Source: Artocarpus heterophyllus (lineage: Eukaryota; Streptophyta; Magnoliopsida; Rosales; Moraceae). From it: 64,000 nt of DNA. Made by a program: the position numbers and the translations under genes. Below the pieces are notes generated by a model, which was not told where the DNA came from, did no database searches, and saw only the letters and a list, made by a program, of their open reading frames with translations. Positions within the stretch are counted from its first letter, which is position 1. Each line of letters opens with the position of its first letter. Below, one piece after another: positions 1-10,539 of this stretch. The stretch is from contig CM046354.1 in NCBI GenBank assembly GCA_025403435.1, forward strand, positions 19,718,424 to 19,782,423, written 5' to 3'.

Positions 1-61
1 CCTCATGCAAAAGTTTCACTGATTTCTTATTATTTTGCCTAATTGACTGCTATGATTGCAG

Positions 62-547
62 TATGGTGTCAAGGTATTTGTGATAACTTCATTTAAGGAT
101 ACATGCTCCATAGAGATTCTTCCGCATGCTCAAAAGTCCAATCGAGGCAAGTTTTAACTTTCTTTGTTCAGAAGCGATTCTGGTATATAAGGGATCAATT
201 ATCATGTCACAAGCCAGTGATGTTGGTTTGCTTGTGGCTTGTGCAGTTATTTTCTTGAGCTTTTGGGCCGAGGTGCATTACAATTCAATTTATCCGGAAG
301 GAGGTAAGCGAATCTATAGTAATTGGTGTGCGTGATAATCCAGTAAATGATTATATTGTCAGCCATTTGGCGACGCTTCTTGCCAATCTTGCAGCTTCAT
401 GCAGAAGTTTCAGAAGATTTGATGAATATCTAACATTTTTCTTTGTGATGTGATTTTGATTAATTTTCTTGTATTTTGTTCTTTCGTGCAGAACTTCCCG
501 CACCATGCACAAGGAAAAAGAAGTGGTGGTGGAATATCATAAGCTAG
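62..547 (+). CDS. OTU-family deubiquitinase, last three exons (gene continues to the left)
   Basis: Three exons can be joined in frame: 62-146, 247-303 and 492-547, ending in TAG at 545-547. They encode the C-terminal part of a plant OTU cysteine protease, a family that cleaves ubiquitin chains. Seen: YGVKVFVITSFKD, then FLSFWAEVHYNSIYPEG, then a basic tryptophan-rich tail (PCTRKKKWWW). The SFWAEVHYNS block is characteristic of plant OTU proteins (OTU9-12 type in Arabidopsis), and its His is in the position expected for the catalytic histidine. The catalytic Asp and Cys lie outside the window. Exon 62-146 ends in a GC donor (CGAG/gcaagt), giving a GC-AG intron; the next intron is GT-AG. A decayed duplicate of the same gene end follows at 1600-2640. 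Family assignment is firm; the paralogue number is not. Confidence 0.85.
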
Positions 548-1069
548 AGATTTCATGGAGGGAAATGTGGTGGTGGCAATAGTTTTTATTTATTTTTTTT
601 AAGCAGAGGGTTGTTTACCACAGTGATGCAGAATGAGAAAGAATCCATGCTTTTTGCGTTGTAATGAACAAGAAGATGTAACAAATGGGTTTCTTTTCTT
701 GATTCTGCCCGTGCTGTGAAATGCAAATACTTTTGCATTTGCTGTAAATATGTTCTTTGATTTTAGATTAATCATTTATTCCATTATGTATATAGGTGTC
801 ATTATCATTCTTTATTTACTGCTTGTAGAAGTGTTGGAGCAGAGTTTTAGTGATTGTTTTTCCCTAGTAGTTGTTTAGATTATAAAGTGCAATAAAAGAG
901 ATTATCACAAACTCATGATTATTGTAGTTCCAATATCTTTTTTTTTAATTTATTTATTGGGAAGGGTATTTCCAATATCTCAAGTCGCAAGCCTTATAAC
1001 AACTAACATGTACTTTTTAAGGTTGTTTTGATGACAAAAAAACAAGAAGCGTTGTTGTTGATTTTAATT
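548..1069 (+). other. 3' untranslated and intergenic sequence after the OTU gene
   Basis: AT-rich sequence without a coding signal. Parts of it (about 860-935) reappear at about 2570-2635, which shows that the duplication at 1600-2640 included downstream DNA. Confidence 0.6.
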
Positions 1070-1108
1070 TCCCACATCGGAGAGGAACAAACTAAGGTGT
1101 TTAAATAA
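1070..1108 (+). promoter_or_regulatory. snRNA-type upstream sequence element plus TATA box
   Basis: TCCCACATCGG at 1070-1080 matches the plant USE core (TCCCACATCG) of U-snRNA, U3 and 7SL genes. A TTTAAATAA box begins 20 bases later at 1100-1108. Known rule: short USE-TATA spacing (about three helical turns) goes with RNA polymerase III, longer spacing with polymerase II, so this spacing fits polymerase III. Some plant LTR elements also carry a CCCACATCGG motif, so the match alone is not proof. Confidence 0.45.
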
Positions 1109-1133
1109 CGCCTGAACCTGAAATTTTACTCAT

Positions 1134-1180
1134 CGAGCTCGGGGACTGAGCTGCGGGGCAATTAGGTCTGTCGGAGGAAA
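1134..1180 (+). ncRNA. possible 7SL (SRP) RNA 5' fragment
   Basis: The sequence begins about 26 bases after the TATA box and contains CGAGCTCGGGGACTGAGC, then GCGGGGCAATTAGG. This resembles the start of plant 7SL RNA (a GAGCT, a GAGC and a GGGGCATTAAGG block). The likeness fades after about 45 bases, so it would be a degenerate or truncated copy. The call rests on remembered consensus blocks and is tentative. Confidence 0.28.
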
Positions 1181-1599
1181 TCCAAACATTGATTACGGCA
1201 TATGCAGGTTTGGCCTTCTGATGACAGAGAGAGAACAGATTTTTGAAATCTTTTCGAGTAAATGTAGTAAATAGTAGTAAAAAAAATTTACTGTAAATTT
1301 TTTCTACTACTATTTACTAATAGAAATGTAAAAATTTTCTTTATTTAAGGAAATTTTTTTACTTACTGTTAAGTACTATAAATATTTTTAACAAAATCGA
1401 AGCTAAAGGACCAGGGGCTAACTTTGTCATATTTGCACTTCTATGTATCTATATATATTTCTACGAAGGTTATATGTAGGCCTCCTCCCAAAAAAACTTG
1501 AGGACTTCCCTTAAAAAAATGAAAAATTATCACTTTAACTAAAGTCCAACCAGCAAAGATGTTTAAAGTCCGCTTTAAACTAATGATTAGCAAAGATCT

Positions 1600-2640
1600 T
1601 CTCCTATTTATTTCGCCTAATTGATTGCTATGATTGCAGTATGGTATTAAGGTTAAGAAACGATTCATTTGAAAGTTTTTAACTTCATTTGAAAGCGATT
1701 CTGGTATAAGGTTTGGAAATTTTTTTAATTAAGATCACCAGTAATTGTCAAAGGGACCAAATTTCATATATGGCAATTGGTGATGTTATTTTCTGTGGCT
1801 TGTGCAGCTATTTTCTTGCGCTTTGGGGCCAAGAAGGAGGTTAGCGAATCTATATTCGTTGCTGAATTTGATAATCCAGTAAAAGATTATACAGACGACG
1901 TTCTTGCAGATCTTTCAGTTTCACGCTAAAGTTTCGAAAGATTTGACGAATATCTAACACTTTTCTTTGCAACATGATTTTGATTAATTTTTCTTGTTGT
2001 GTTTTTAGCACAACAAGTGAAACAGGGCATGCTTAAATAATAAATGAGTTTCATATAGTTTTTATAATTCACAATCATTTCTATGTCTAAATTAGTGAGT
2101 TTATCGTATAGGAAGTGAAATGGGACGTGGTTAAATAATAGATAAGTCTCAACAACCTTTTTCAATTTACAATTGTTTCTATGACTAAATTAGTTTGTTG
2201 TTTGCACAAGAAGTGAAACGGAGGTGTGCTTAAATAATAAATAAGTCTCAACAAACTTTTTTTAATTTATTATTATTTTTGTGACTAAATTAATATGTTT
2301 TTTACACAAAAAGTAAAATAGGGATTAATTTTTCTTGTGAATGTTTTCTCGTACAAAGGTTCCCGTGCCATGCACGAGGAAAAAGAAGAAGGGGCGGAAC
2401 ATCATAAGCTAGGCATTTTCATGGAGTGAAAAGTGCAAGTCACAAAATGAGTAGTTTTCATATTTTATTTTTTAAACAAAGCGTCAAAGTAAGAGATTAC
2501 TTTAATTACTGCTTCTAGCCTTGTGTCGGAACAGTTTTTTTGACTGATTTTTGGTGGTATATTACTTTAATTTATCAGTTATTCAGACTGCAATAGAAGA
2601 GATTATCATAAATTATGATTATTGTAGTTGCAATTTCTTA
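1600..2640 (+). pseudogene. decayed duplicate of the OTU gene 3' end
   Basis: This stretch parallels 20-935. The intron end and exon start ATGATTGCAGTATGG recur at about 1630-1645. The second exon recurs from 1808 (CTATTTTCTTGCG...), but about 26 bases encoding the EVHYNSIYP part are deleted. The last exon recurs at about 2357-2413 with a changed reading frame. Downstream sequence (about 870-930) recurs at 2570-2635. The first exon copy diverges after a few codons and the last-exon acceptor is degraded, so no protein can be made. A 98-bp tandem repeat lies in what was the final intron. It is a partial tandem duplication followed by decay. Confidence 0.8.
2015..2318. repeat. 98-bp minisatellite, about three copies
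   Basis: The anchor AAGTGAAA (with variants) starts at 2015, 2113, 2211 and 2311, so the period is 98-100 bp. Each unit contains a TTAAATAATA block and a stretch like TATGACTAAATTAGT. The array sits in the last-intron equivalent of the OTU pseudogene; the parental intron (304-491) has no such array. Confidence 0.85.
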
Positions 2641-2649
2641 CGTCATTTA

Positions 2650-2860
2650 CAAGAAGGTTTTGATAATAAAACCACAACAAACATATAAAGCTGATGGGAC
2701 ATATGCCGAGGTCTGTGGCGTGAGCTTGAAACCAAGCACGGCAAATGGGCTGGTGAAGGAAGTACGAATGGATCACGGCCCAAGCCGGGTGTACGGCATC
2801 CACGATTTGCTTCTAAGTAAGATGGGTCAAGTGTATCCTCATCCAGCTACGCACCTGCAA
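2650..2860 (+). other. unassigned island of richer sequence
   Basis: Between AT-rich flanks lies about 200 bp of higher GC content with an open frame (2615-2896) that includes KPSTANGLVKEVRMDHGPSR. I do not recognise it. It starts where the OTU duplication ends and could be a captured gene fragment or a piece of a transposon. Confidence 0.25.
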
Positions 2861-2889
2861 TTTTTTTCTCTTTTTTTCAGAAAACAATT

Positions 2890-5813
2890 TTTTTAAATGT
2901 ATAACCTAGCAGTAAATTTACATTGATATTCGATTAAGAAAATAAAGTGTTTAAGTCTTTTTGCCTCCAAATTTTGAAAAAAAAATATAAGGAAAATTAT
3001 GTGATCTTTCATCTCAAACAATAATAATAAATAGGATAAATCCTGATTTTTTTTTCTTAGCAAATAAACAATTTTAATACATTAAATAAATTATATCAAA
3101 TGAACTTTTATAGGGAAAATTTGTCGTCTTTCATCTCAAACAATAGTAGAGTATATAAACAAATTTTGATATTTTTTCTTAGCAAGAAGCCATTTTTATA
3201 TCAAAAAATCTAAGAAAATGAAATTCTCTAGCGAAAAAATTTCTCTCTTTCATATCAAATAACAGTAATATATACAAAAAATCCTAATCATTTTAACGAC
3301 AAATTAAAACAAGATGTCAACTTTTCATTTACCTTCTACAACGCCGATGAATATGGACGCCTCATGTTTTAATACTCAACAATGTTCTTATGCTTCTCTA
3401 TTAGGTCAGACATTATTGCCTTATCTGAATGCTCCTATCAAACAAGATGTCAATAAAATTAAGATTAACGAGAAAATCAATCAAACATGAATTCAAACAT
3501 ATAACGCCTCAATTATTGGAATCCTTACTATGTTCAAGGGAGGTACACGGCCATGAAAAATATCTTTTTTGAAATCATGTGTTTAGAAATTGTTGGAGGT
3601 GTCGGAGTAGGGTTTCTTGCCACCAGGAATTAGGAATTGATGTTAGCCAGACAGCAAGAGAGTGCTCGATCGACACCGAGGGAGAACCGAGACTTAGAAA
3701 TTTGTTTCCTTGGAAAAAGTTATTATAATTTTCGCTTTCCAACATAGCGGACCGTAATAAGGCATGGCATGTGGAAACATAGGTTGCAACCATAGACTCA
3801 AAGACTTAAACTTGTATACACAACGTCCTTTTATTGCTACGGCCAGGCAATAGTAGCTTTAAAAATTTGTTGTGCCACACTGGAGGGTGAGGTTGGTCAC
3901 TTTGCTTGTATTTTGGTAGTGGTAGCTATTGATTTAGCTAAGGATCATCTAGATTCTGTTAGGGTTTAGAGGAAAGGCTATCGATTTTTCACATAAATGA
4001 AAAACGAGAACTATTCAGATTGTTGCAACCAATCTGTTGTTGTTGGCCACTTTTTGGCTAATTTCATAAGAAATACTAGTCGTAACAATGTCAAAATCTT
4101 CGCATGAAAGATTTATTTCCTGCAAAGTGTTCATATCCGAATTTTGTTCAACTGACCAACAACAAATAAAGTGACAAAATTAGATCTTGTGATGATAGTT
4201 CAAGATGCACAACCAAAAAGGGTTTGGGAATCCAATTATAGCTAATGATTTAAACCTAAAACACCATAATAATGTAAATTTTGTGAGAAAAACACTAGCA
4301 AAATTAGTTTGAACTAATTTTTTTTTTGTTCGAACTATATATACAAGGGGCTAAAAGAAAATTGATGTTTTGGTAAAGTCAAAAAATCAAGAGGCAATCA
4401 TAAATGTCTTCGCTCAAAACAGTGATGTGAAACATATTGAGCAGGAGGCAATTTCGAGTAACTCAACACCAGGGCTCATCAACCATGGAATCGGTTGAGA
4501 ATGTAGGAAAACTCCCACTAATTCTGCAGATATTCAAACTCACAAAGATGATACAAATATGGCACGGTAAAAACCAGAAATAAATAAAATGAAGATAAAA
4601 TAGACACAATTATTTAGCGTAGTTAGCCTAAATTTAGCTATGTTCAAGTGGCAAGTATATAAGGATCTTATTATTAAAGCATGGAAAAATTATCCTTTCT
4701 AGATCACAAGAAAAAAATAATAGAAACCTTTCTCTCAATAAAATAGGAAAAGTACCTCATAATTAAGTAAGAAAAGAATTACTCTGAAGAAGGAACTCAA
4801 AAAATGTGATAGGATGATTGAAGAAGGAGGAGGAGATCTCAATTTATAGAACAATAATTTAGAGGCAAAGTTTTAAATTTTCAATAATTTAGTTTTAGTA
4901 GTTTGACAAAAAAAACATAAAACAATAATTTAGAGGGAAAAAAAAATTCGTCCTACAATCTTGAAGATAGTAGAGGGAAAGTTTTAAATTTTCAAATTTG
5001 CTTTTAGGTTGCTTAATCTGGTTTTGTTTTAGGTTTTCTTTATTTTGTTTATGCTTTCTATGTTTTATTTTGTTTGAACATTTTTGTTTTCTTTTAATAG
5101 ATTTTTCTTCTTATATATAAAAAAGACAAACCTTTTAGCGGATGGCCGACATTCAATGAAACAACAATAAAAAGTCAATATCGAATGTGGGAAAAAGTAT
5201 CATGGATGTCCCATCAAACCAACACATGCATCACAGTGCACAACCTGATAGACTGCTCAACATGACCCTTTCAACACCATCAACGCCATCAAATTCACCA
5301 TACGGTACCGCTTGTAATGAGATATCAAAACAACATAGTTCTCGAAGAAACAACACACTCAGAATGCCTTATCTATTCTTCAAAAGAGCAAAAACCACCC
5401 AAGGTCGTCGACAAAAGCACAAAGTGGATACCGTGGTGATGCACCCAAAAACATTACAGGCCGAAACACTATTTTTCTCTCTCTCTCCTCTTCAGGACAA
5501 GCTATTTTTCCTCCTAGTAACATGCGTTAATATGTTTTTTTTTATTCCTATGAGATTATAATCTTATTATTTATAAAGCTATAAATGTTAATATATAGCT
5601 CTTTTTTTTTTTACTTAGTCTTATTATTTTATTAGTAACGATTTTATAATGTTATAGGTGAGCAAAATAGATTACTTTTTGTAATAAAAAAATATGTATT
5701 TTTTTCCCTTTACAAGGAAGAAAATTTCCCATTTAAAATTAAAAAAAAAGGCATTTGCAACGTCACCTGAAATCACGCATAAATGTCTTGAATGATTTGG
5801 AAAGACTGCCAAC
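2890..5813. other. AT-rich intergenic DNA, nothing recognised
   Basis: No convincing exon, RNA or element terminus was seen. Three imperfect repeats of a TTTCATCTCAAACAATA-type segment occur between about 3005 and 3260. Other open frames here are short and compositionally random. Confidence 0.5.
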
Positions 5814-6144
5814 CACGTGAATCACGGCCCTTTAACTTTTGTTTTTTAAAGCAGTGACGATCAAATACCGACATTAGTCTTTTCAAAAGCTAAAAAAAAA
5901 AAAATAACAATAATAAATTGATCTCGTCCTATTCTGAACAAAAAATTCGATATATATATATATATATATGTTTATTTCACACGTGTGGAAAGATTGATTA
6001 TTATATGTGCATGCATTTAAAGATAAAGCACTGAAAGTGAGTAACACGTTGATCCAATTACATGTTGTACCAGCGCTGTTGAATTAAATAATTTTATTTC
6101 ATTTAGACCTATATATGTACCTACTCATTCAAGTGGCTATAAAT
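5814..6144 (+). promoter_or_regulatory. putative promoter of the O-methyltransferase gene
   Basis: TATAAAT at 6138-6144 lies about 90 bases before the start codon at 6234, a normal position. Upstream are a G-box CACGTG (5814-5819) and ACCTACT (6119-6125), close to the AC elements (ACCTACC/ACCAACC) that drive MYB-controlled lignin genes. A TA microsatellite lies at about 5951-5970. The box identities are sequence matches only. Confidence 0.45.
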
Positions 6145-6233
6145 TAATCAACCAATTACTCTCCATATAGTCTCGGCATCCCAAAAACAACAAAATCAAA
6201 CTCTCGTACATTTTTCCTTGCAAAATTCCAATA

Positions 6234-9064
6234 ATGGCAGCCCCATCGGAACTGCAGGGAAACGATCCGAAAATCCTCGACGATGAGTGCAGAAAAGAAG
6301 AAGAAGAAAACTTCTCCCATGCCATGCAGCTCGTGTTTTCCACTGTGTTGTCCATGTCTTTACAATCAGCAATCGAGCTCGGAGTTTTCGACATCATAGC
6401 AAAAGCCGGCGAAGGCGCCAAGCTTTCGCCGGCGGAGATTGCAGCGCAGATGGCCACCAACTACGACCTTCAGGAGACACCGGTTATGCTTGATCGCATC
6501 CTGAGGGTGTTGGCGAGCCACTCTATATTGAGATGCTCTGTGGTCGGTGGTGTTAGTAGTGAGTCGGATTTTCAAAGGTTGTACAGTCTTGGCCCTGTGT
6601 CCAAATATTTTGTGACTGATGAAGATGGTGTTTCATTGGGACCTTTGGTGGCGTTGATACAAGACAAGATCTTCTTGGATAGCTGGTTTGTTTTTTTGTT
6701 TATTCGTTTTTTTTTTTGTTTCTTCTTTTTTGAGAAATCTCTTTTTGGTTTCTTGTCTTTTTGGCTGCTACCTTGTTATTTATTACAAATATCATTTAAA
6801 CTCAACCATCTAAATACACAAATAAGACTTAAATCCTAAAAATAAACAAGTAATTCACTTAGGTGTAAAAATTTAATTTGAGACAATTAAAAAGACATGA
6901 AAATGAGACAGCAGATCTTAATTCTTCCTCATGTGGGTATTTTGTAGTTCATTTTTTTCTACCATTAGATATAATAAAATTACTTTATTTTTTTTTAAAG
7001 ATCGAACGGTTGAAAAATAAATATACGCTGATATGTTATTTTTTTAATACCTATTAGAGAAATCTCTCTCTCTGTCTCTTTTCAACTTTTTATCTTGTTC
7101 GCATGTTGGAGACAAGAGGGAAGCAGCATTCCACCAAGTTCTAACCTTATGTCCTTTTTGCGGAGAAATATGTATAAATTACTTAACATGGGTTTTTCTA
7201 AGGGTAATGTTGTTTAGTGACTCGTCTAAGGATTTTTAGTAGTTGAAGACTCATTTTCTTTTTCTACAATTTGAAAAGTAGAATGGAAAACAAAGTCCTC
7301 CCGTGTCCGTTTCAGAAAATTTTCTCATGTTTCTAAAGCTGTGTCAGTTAGAAACAATTTTGAAATTGCGTTTAATTTCGTTTTTGAACACTAGAAACGC
7401 AAACAAAAAAGAAAAATCTATATTATTATTATTATTATTATTATTCTTGTGAAGGAAATAAGAAGACTCAAGCTCGTTGTTTTTCCTTTTCTAGTTTCAT
7501 TTTTTAGGATTGATATATACTCTATATATGAAATAATTTCAATTTAGTACTTGTATTATATCGAAATATGAGTTTCGCATTTTATGTTTTAGAATATTTT
7601 ATATCAGTACGTCGATCTTTTAGAAAATCTTTTTTTAGTACTCAGAGGTTCTTTTTGACACAAAAGGCATAAAAAACGCATATTTAGTACCCAAAAATAT
7701 GTCTTTGAGTTCTAAAAAATGATTTCTACAAAGTCGAAATACTGATATAAAATATTTCAAAATATAATATACCAAACTCATATGTCGATATAACACAAAG
7801 TACTAATCTAAAATTTTCTCTCTATATATTTCTCAAAAATGTAACTAAAGAGAGTATCACTTTTTCTTTGTATTCAAATCATCTGTCTATAAATTTCTTC
7901 AAACAAAAAAATCTCTATAAAAAGGACCAAATATAATTATAGTAATGATTCCAACACCATTTTCCAAAGATTTTTCATTTTTATTTTCATAGTCAAAGCA
8001 ACACCATTTTGAAATGAGAGATTCTGACCAAGTTATTTCCGTCATATGAACTATATGGTTTATTTCTTGCTCACTTTCTTATACCAACTAGTACCATCAA
8101 GGAGTCTTACATACCTTGTGCCCTGTTTAATTTAATTTCAGACTAGTACTTAAACTCAAACTGAATTACAGGCCCCAACTAAATGGTGCAGTTCTTGAGG
8201 GAGGAATTGCATTTAACAGAGTCTACGGAACACATGCCTTTGAGTATCCAAGATTGGACCCAAGATTTAATGATGTTTTCAACAAAGCAATGTACAACCA
8301 AACTACAATTGTTGTTAAGAACATCATCAAATTTTACAAAGGTTTTAATCCACCTTGAAAAACTAGTAGATGTTGGTGGTGGTCTAGGAGTGACACTTAA
8401 CCTAATTACTTCCAAATATCCACACATTAAGGGCATCAACTTCGACTTGCCACATGTTATAGAACATGCCCCTTCTTATCCAGGTATGGCTTTAATTTAT
8501 TTTGGCTCAATTGTTTGTAATACCTTTTTATTATGATGTATCACTTAGCATTTTTCAGATTAAAAGAGACGTTTATGAAAAAATGTTACAGGTGTTGAAC
8601 ATATGGGCGGAGATATGTTTGAAAGTGTTCCGTCCTGGAGATGCAATTTTCATGAAGGTAGAATTAAGAGATTTCACACTTTGCAAGCACCAATCTTCTA
8701 AGTTTCCTCTTTATTTTTATAGTATAAGTGTATTAACAAAAATGGATGTTTTTTTTTTTTTTGTTAGTGGATACTTCATGATTGGAGTGATGATTATTGC
8801 TTAAAACTATTGAAAAATTGTTACAAAGCCATTCCAGACAACGGAAAGGTTATAGTTGTGGAAGCAATTCTTCCGGTCGAGTCAGAAACTAGTTATGCTG
8901 TGAAAAGCACCGCCCAACTTGATGTGTTTATGATGACCCAAAATCCAGGAGGGAAGGAGAGGAGCCGGAAACAGTTCCTAACCTTGGCAACTAAAGCAGG
9001 ATTTCAAGGCATTAAATATGAATGTTTTGTTTGTAACTTTTGGGTCATGGAGTTCTTTAAGTAG
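6234..9064 (+). pseudogene. COMT-like: caffeic acid 3-O-methyltransferase-like gene with two +1 frameshifts
   Basis: Family role: S-adenosylmethionine-dependent methylation of caffeate or 5-hydroxyconiferyl compounds in lignin and phenylpropanoid synthesis, in the cytosol. Exons are 6234-6685, 8172-8483, 8592-8657 and 8768-9064, with canonical GT-AG introns; the first is 1486 bp. Exon 1 carries the dimerisation region (MSLQSAIELGVFDIIAKAG). Exon 2 holds the SAM-binding VDVGGGLG. Exon 4 holds HDWSDD with the catalytic His, then VKSTAQLDVFMMTQNPGGKE and the usual end NFWVMEFFK. One extra base near 8350-8354 and another near 8633-8636 throw the frame. Ignoring both, the exons total 375 codons, a near-normal length (about 365 residues is usual). 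All key motifs survive, so the gene is either freshly dead or intact with consensus errors. Confidence 0.85.
6686..8171 (+). other. first intron of the O-methyltransferase gene
   Basis: AT-rich, with T-rich runs, a (TTA)n microsatellite at about 7421-7445 and no inserted element that I can recognise. The donor splits the Trp codon (TG/gtttgt) and the acceptor (ttacag/G) restores it. Confidence 0.7.
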
Positions 9065-9146
9065 ATGGCTTTCATTCCATATAATGGAAATCCGTATTCT
9101 CTTATAGATCTATGTGTTTATGTTAAGATTTTGTTTTTCCTCGAAC

Positions 9147-9447
9147 AATATTTCAGTGGTTAATAAGAGAAACGACATTATTGTTTAGTGTTCAAAACCA
9201 TGTGTTGTTTTTTGAAGGATTCGAAACCCGTATGTTCATTAGTGTTTAAGGATTCATGCAGTTTACATCATAAAAATGATAATAATAACAACTTAATATT
9301 TCAGTGGTTAATAAAAGAAAAGACATTATTGTTTAGTGTTCAAAACCATATGTTTTTTTTTTTTTGAAGGATTCGAAACCCGTATGTTCGTTAGTGTTTA
9401 AGGATTCATGCAGTTTACATCATAAAAATGATAATAATAACAACTTA
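9147..9447. repeat. 148-bp direct tandem duplication
   Basis: Copy 1 is 9147-9294 and copy 2 is 9295-9447. Both begin AATATTTCAGTGGTTAATAA and end ATAATAATAACAACTTA. They differ by a few substitutions and an expanded T-run in copy 2, so the duplication is fairly recent. It lies just after the methyltransferase stop codon and may sit in its 3' untranslated region. Confidence 0.9.
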
Positions 9448-9493
9448 TTTTGTCGGTAGTTTTTATTATTTCTTTAGCACTAACAAAGTAACC

Positions 9494-9514
9494 TACTACT
9501 ACTACTACTACTAC

Positions 9515-9548
<34 letters not shown>
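9494..9548. repeat. compound microsatellite (CTA)n(TTA)n
   Basis: About nine CTA/ACT units pass directly into about twelve TTA units. Confidence 0.9.
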
Positions 9549-9559
9549 TCTACTGTAGG

Positions 9560-10539
9560 CTGACGTGAAAATGACAGGATTTATTGGGTTCCTAGCTCTT
9601 ATAATATATGATTTTTACATGATTCGTGACTAGGGGTGAACATCGGTGAGTTATATAGATTTTAGGGATTTGTTAACCCACTTAATTAAAATTTGATAGG
9701 TTAATTTTAAATCTAATCAACTTAATAAATCCAAACTTTAAAAACAATCCACCCAATTAAAGTTTAGATAGACTGGGTGGGCGATCGGATTGAGCATTAT
9801 AAAGAAGCCAAAAATCAAACTAACAATTTCTAAAATAAGAAATATATAAAAAATAAACTAAAATTCATCACATATTTGATGTCCAATAATATTCAAATAC
9901 ATAAATCATACATAACAAACAAACCATAATAAAAACTAAAAAAAACAAATGTATTTTTAGTCAATAAACATCAACCACAACTAACATGTTGCACAATTGT
10001 CAATCTTCAACTCCAAGTATCTGCACTCAAATATTCTATATATATTCATAATGCCAGACCATCACTTAGCATAAAACATAATAGCTTTTCCAATAATTAA
10101 TGTCAAATATATACCTTATAAAACAAGATAGGATCAATGTATTACCTAGTGCAATTTCTTTAGATTCTTCTAAGGCATGCACCTTATCCATGTATTCTAT
10201 AAGCTTTATAGACTCCTCGTCCTTAGATATCAACCAATTGCTTCAACAAATGAAATTCAAGCATCTTTGGTGACAAAGAACTCCTAAATGGATCAAGAAT
10301 CTAATTGAAAATGCAAATTCAGAAGCAACTGTAGAGACTTGCACTGCAATACATCTTTTGTAATTTGTGAGATAATTTTGTATTTGCTTGCATTGGATTT
10401 CCACTTCCTAATATGTTAAAGTGGTCTTTAGATAGTCTTTGAAGTATACCCTTATGAAAAACACTAAGTGGTAGTGACGAGGAGAGACGATGTCGGTGAG
10501 AAAAAGAACAAGTGAAAGAGAGGCATGGATGTGGAGGTT
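9560..10539. other. intergenic DNA, nothing recognised
   Basis: AT-rich. A segment at about 9640-9790 has several AACCCACTTAATT / AATCCACCCAATT type repeats, but no element ends are visible. Confidence 0.4.

Noticed and set aside
5187..5561. 124-codon frame
   Set aside because: No recognisable domain, low-complexity ending, no splice or promoter signals; probably chance.
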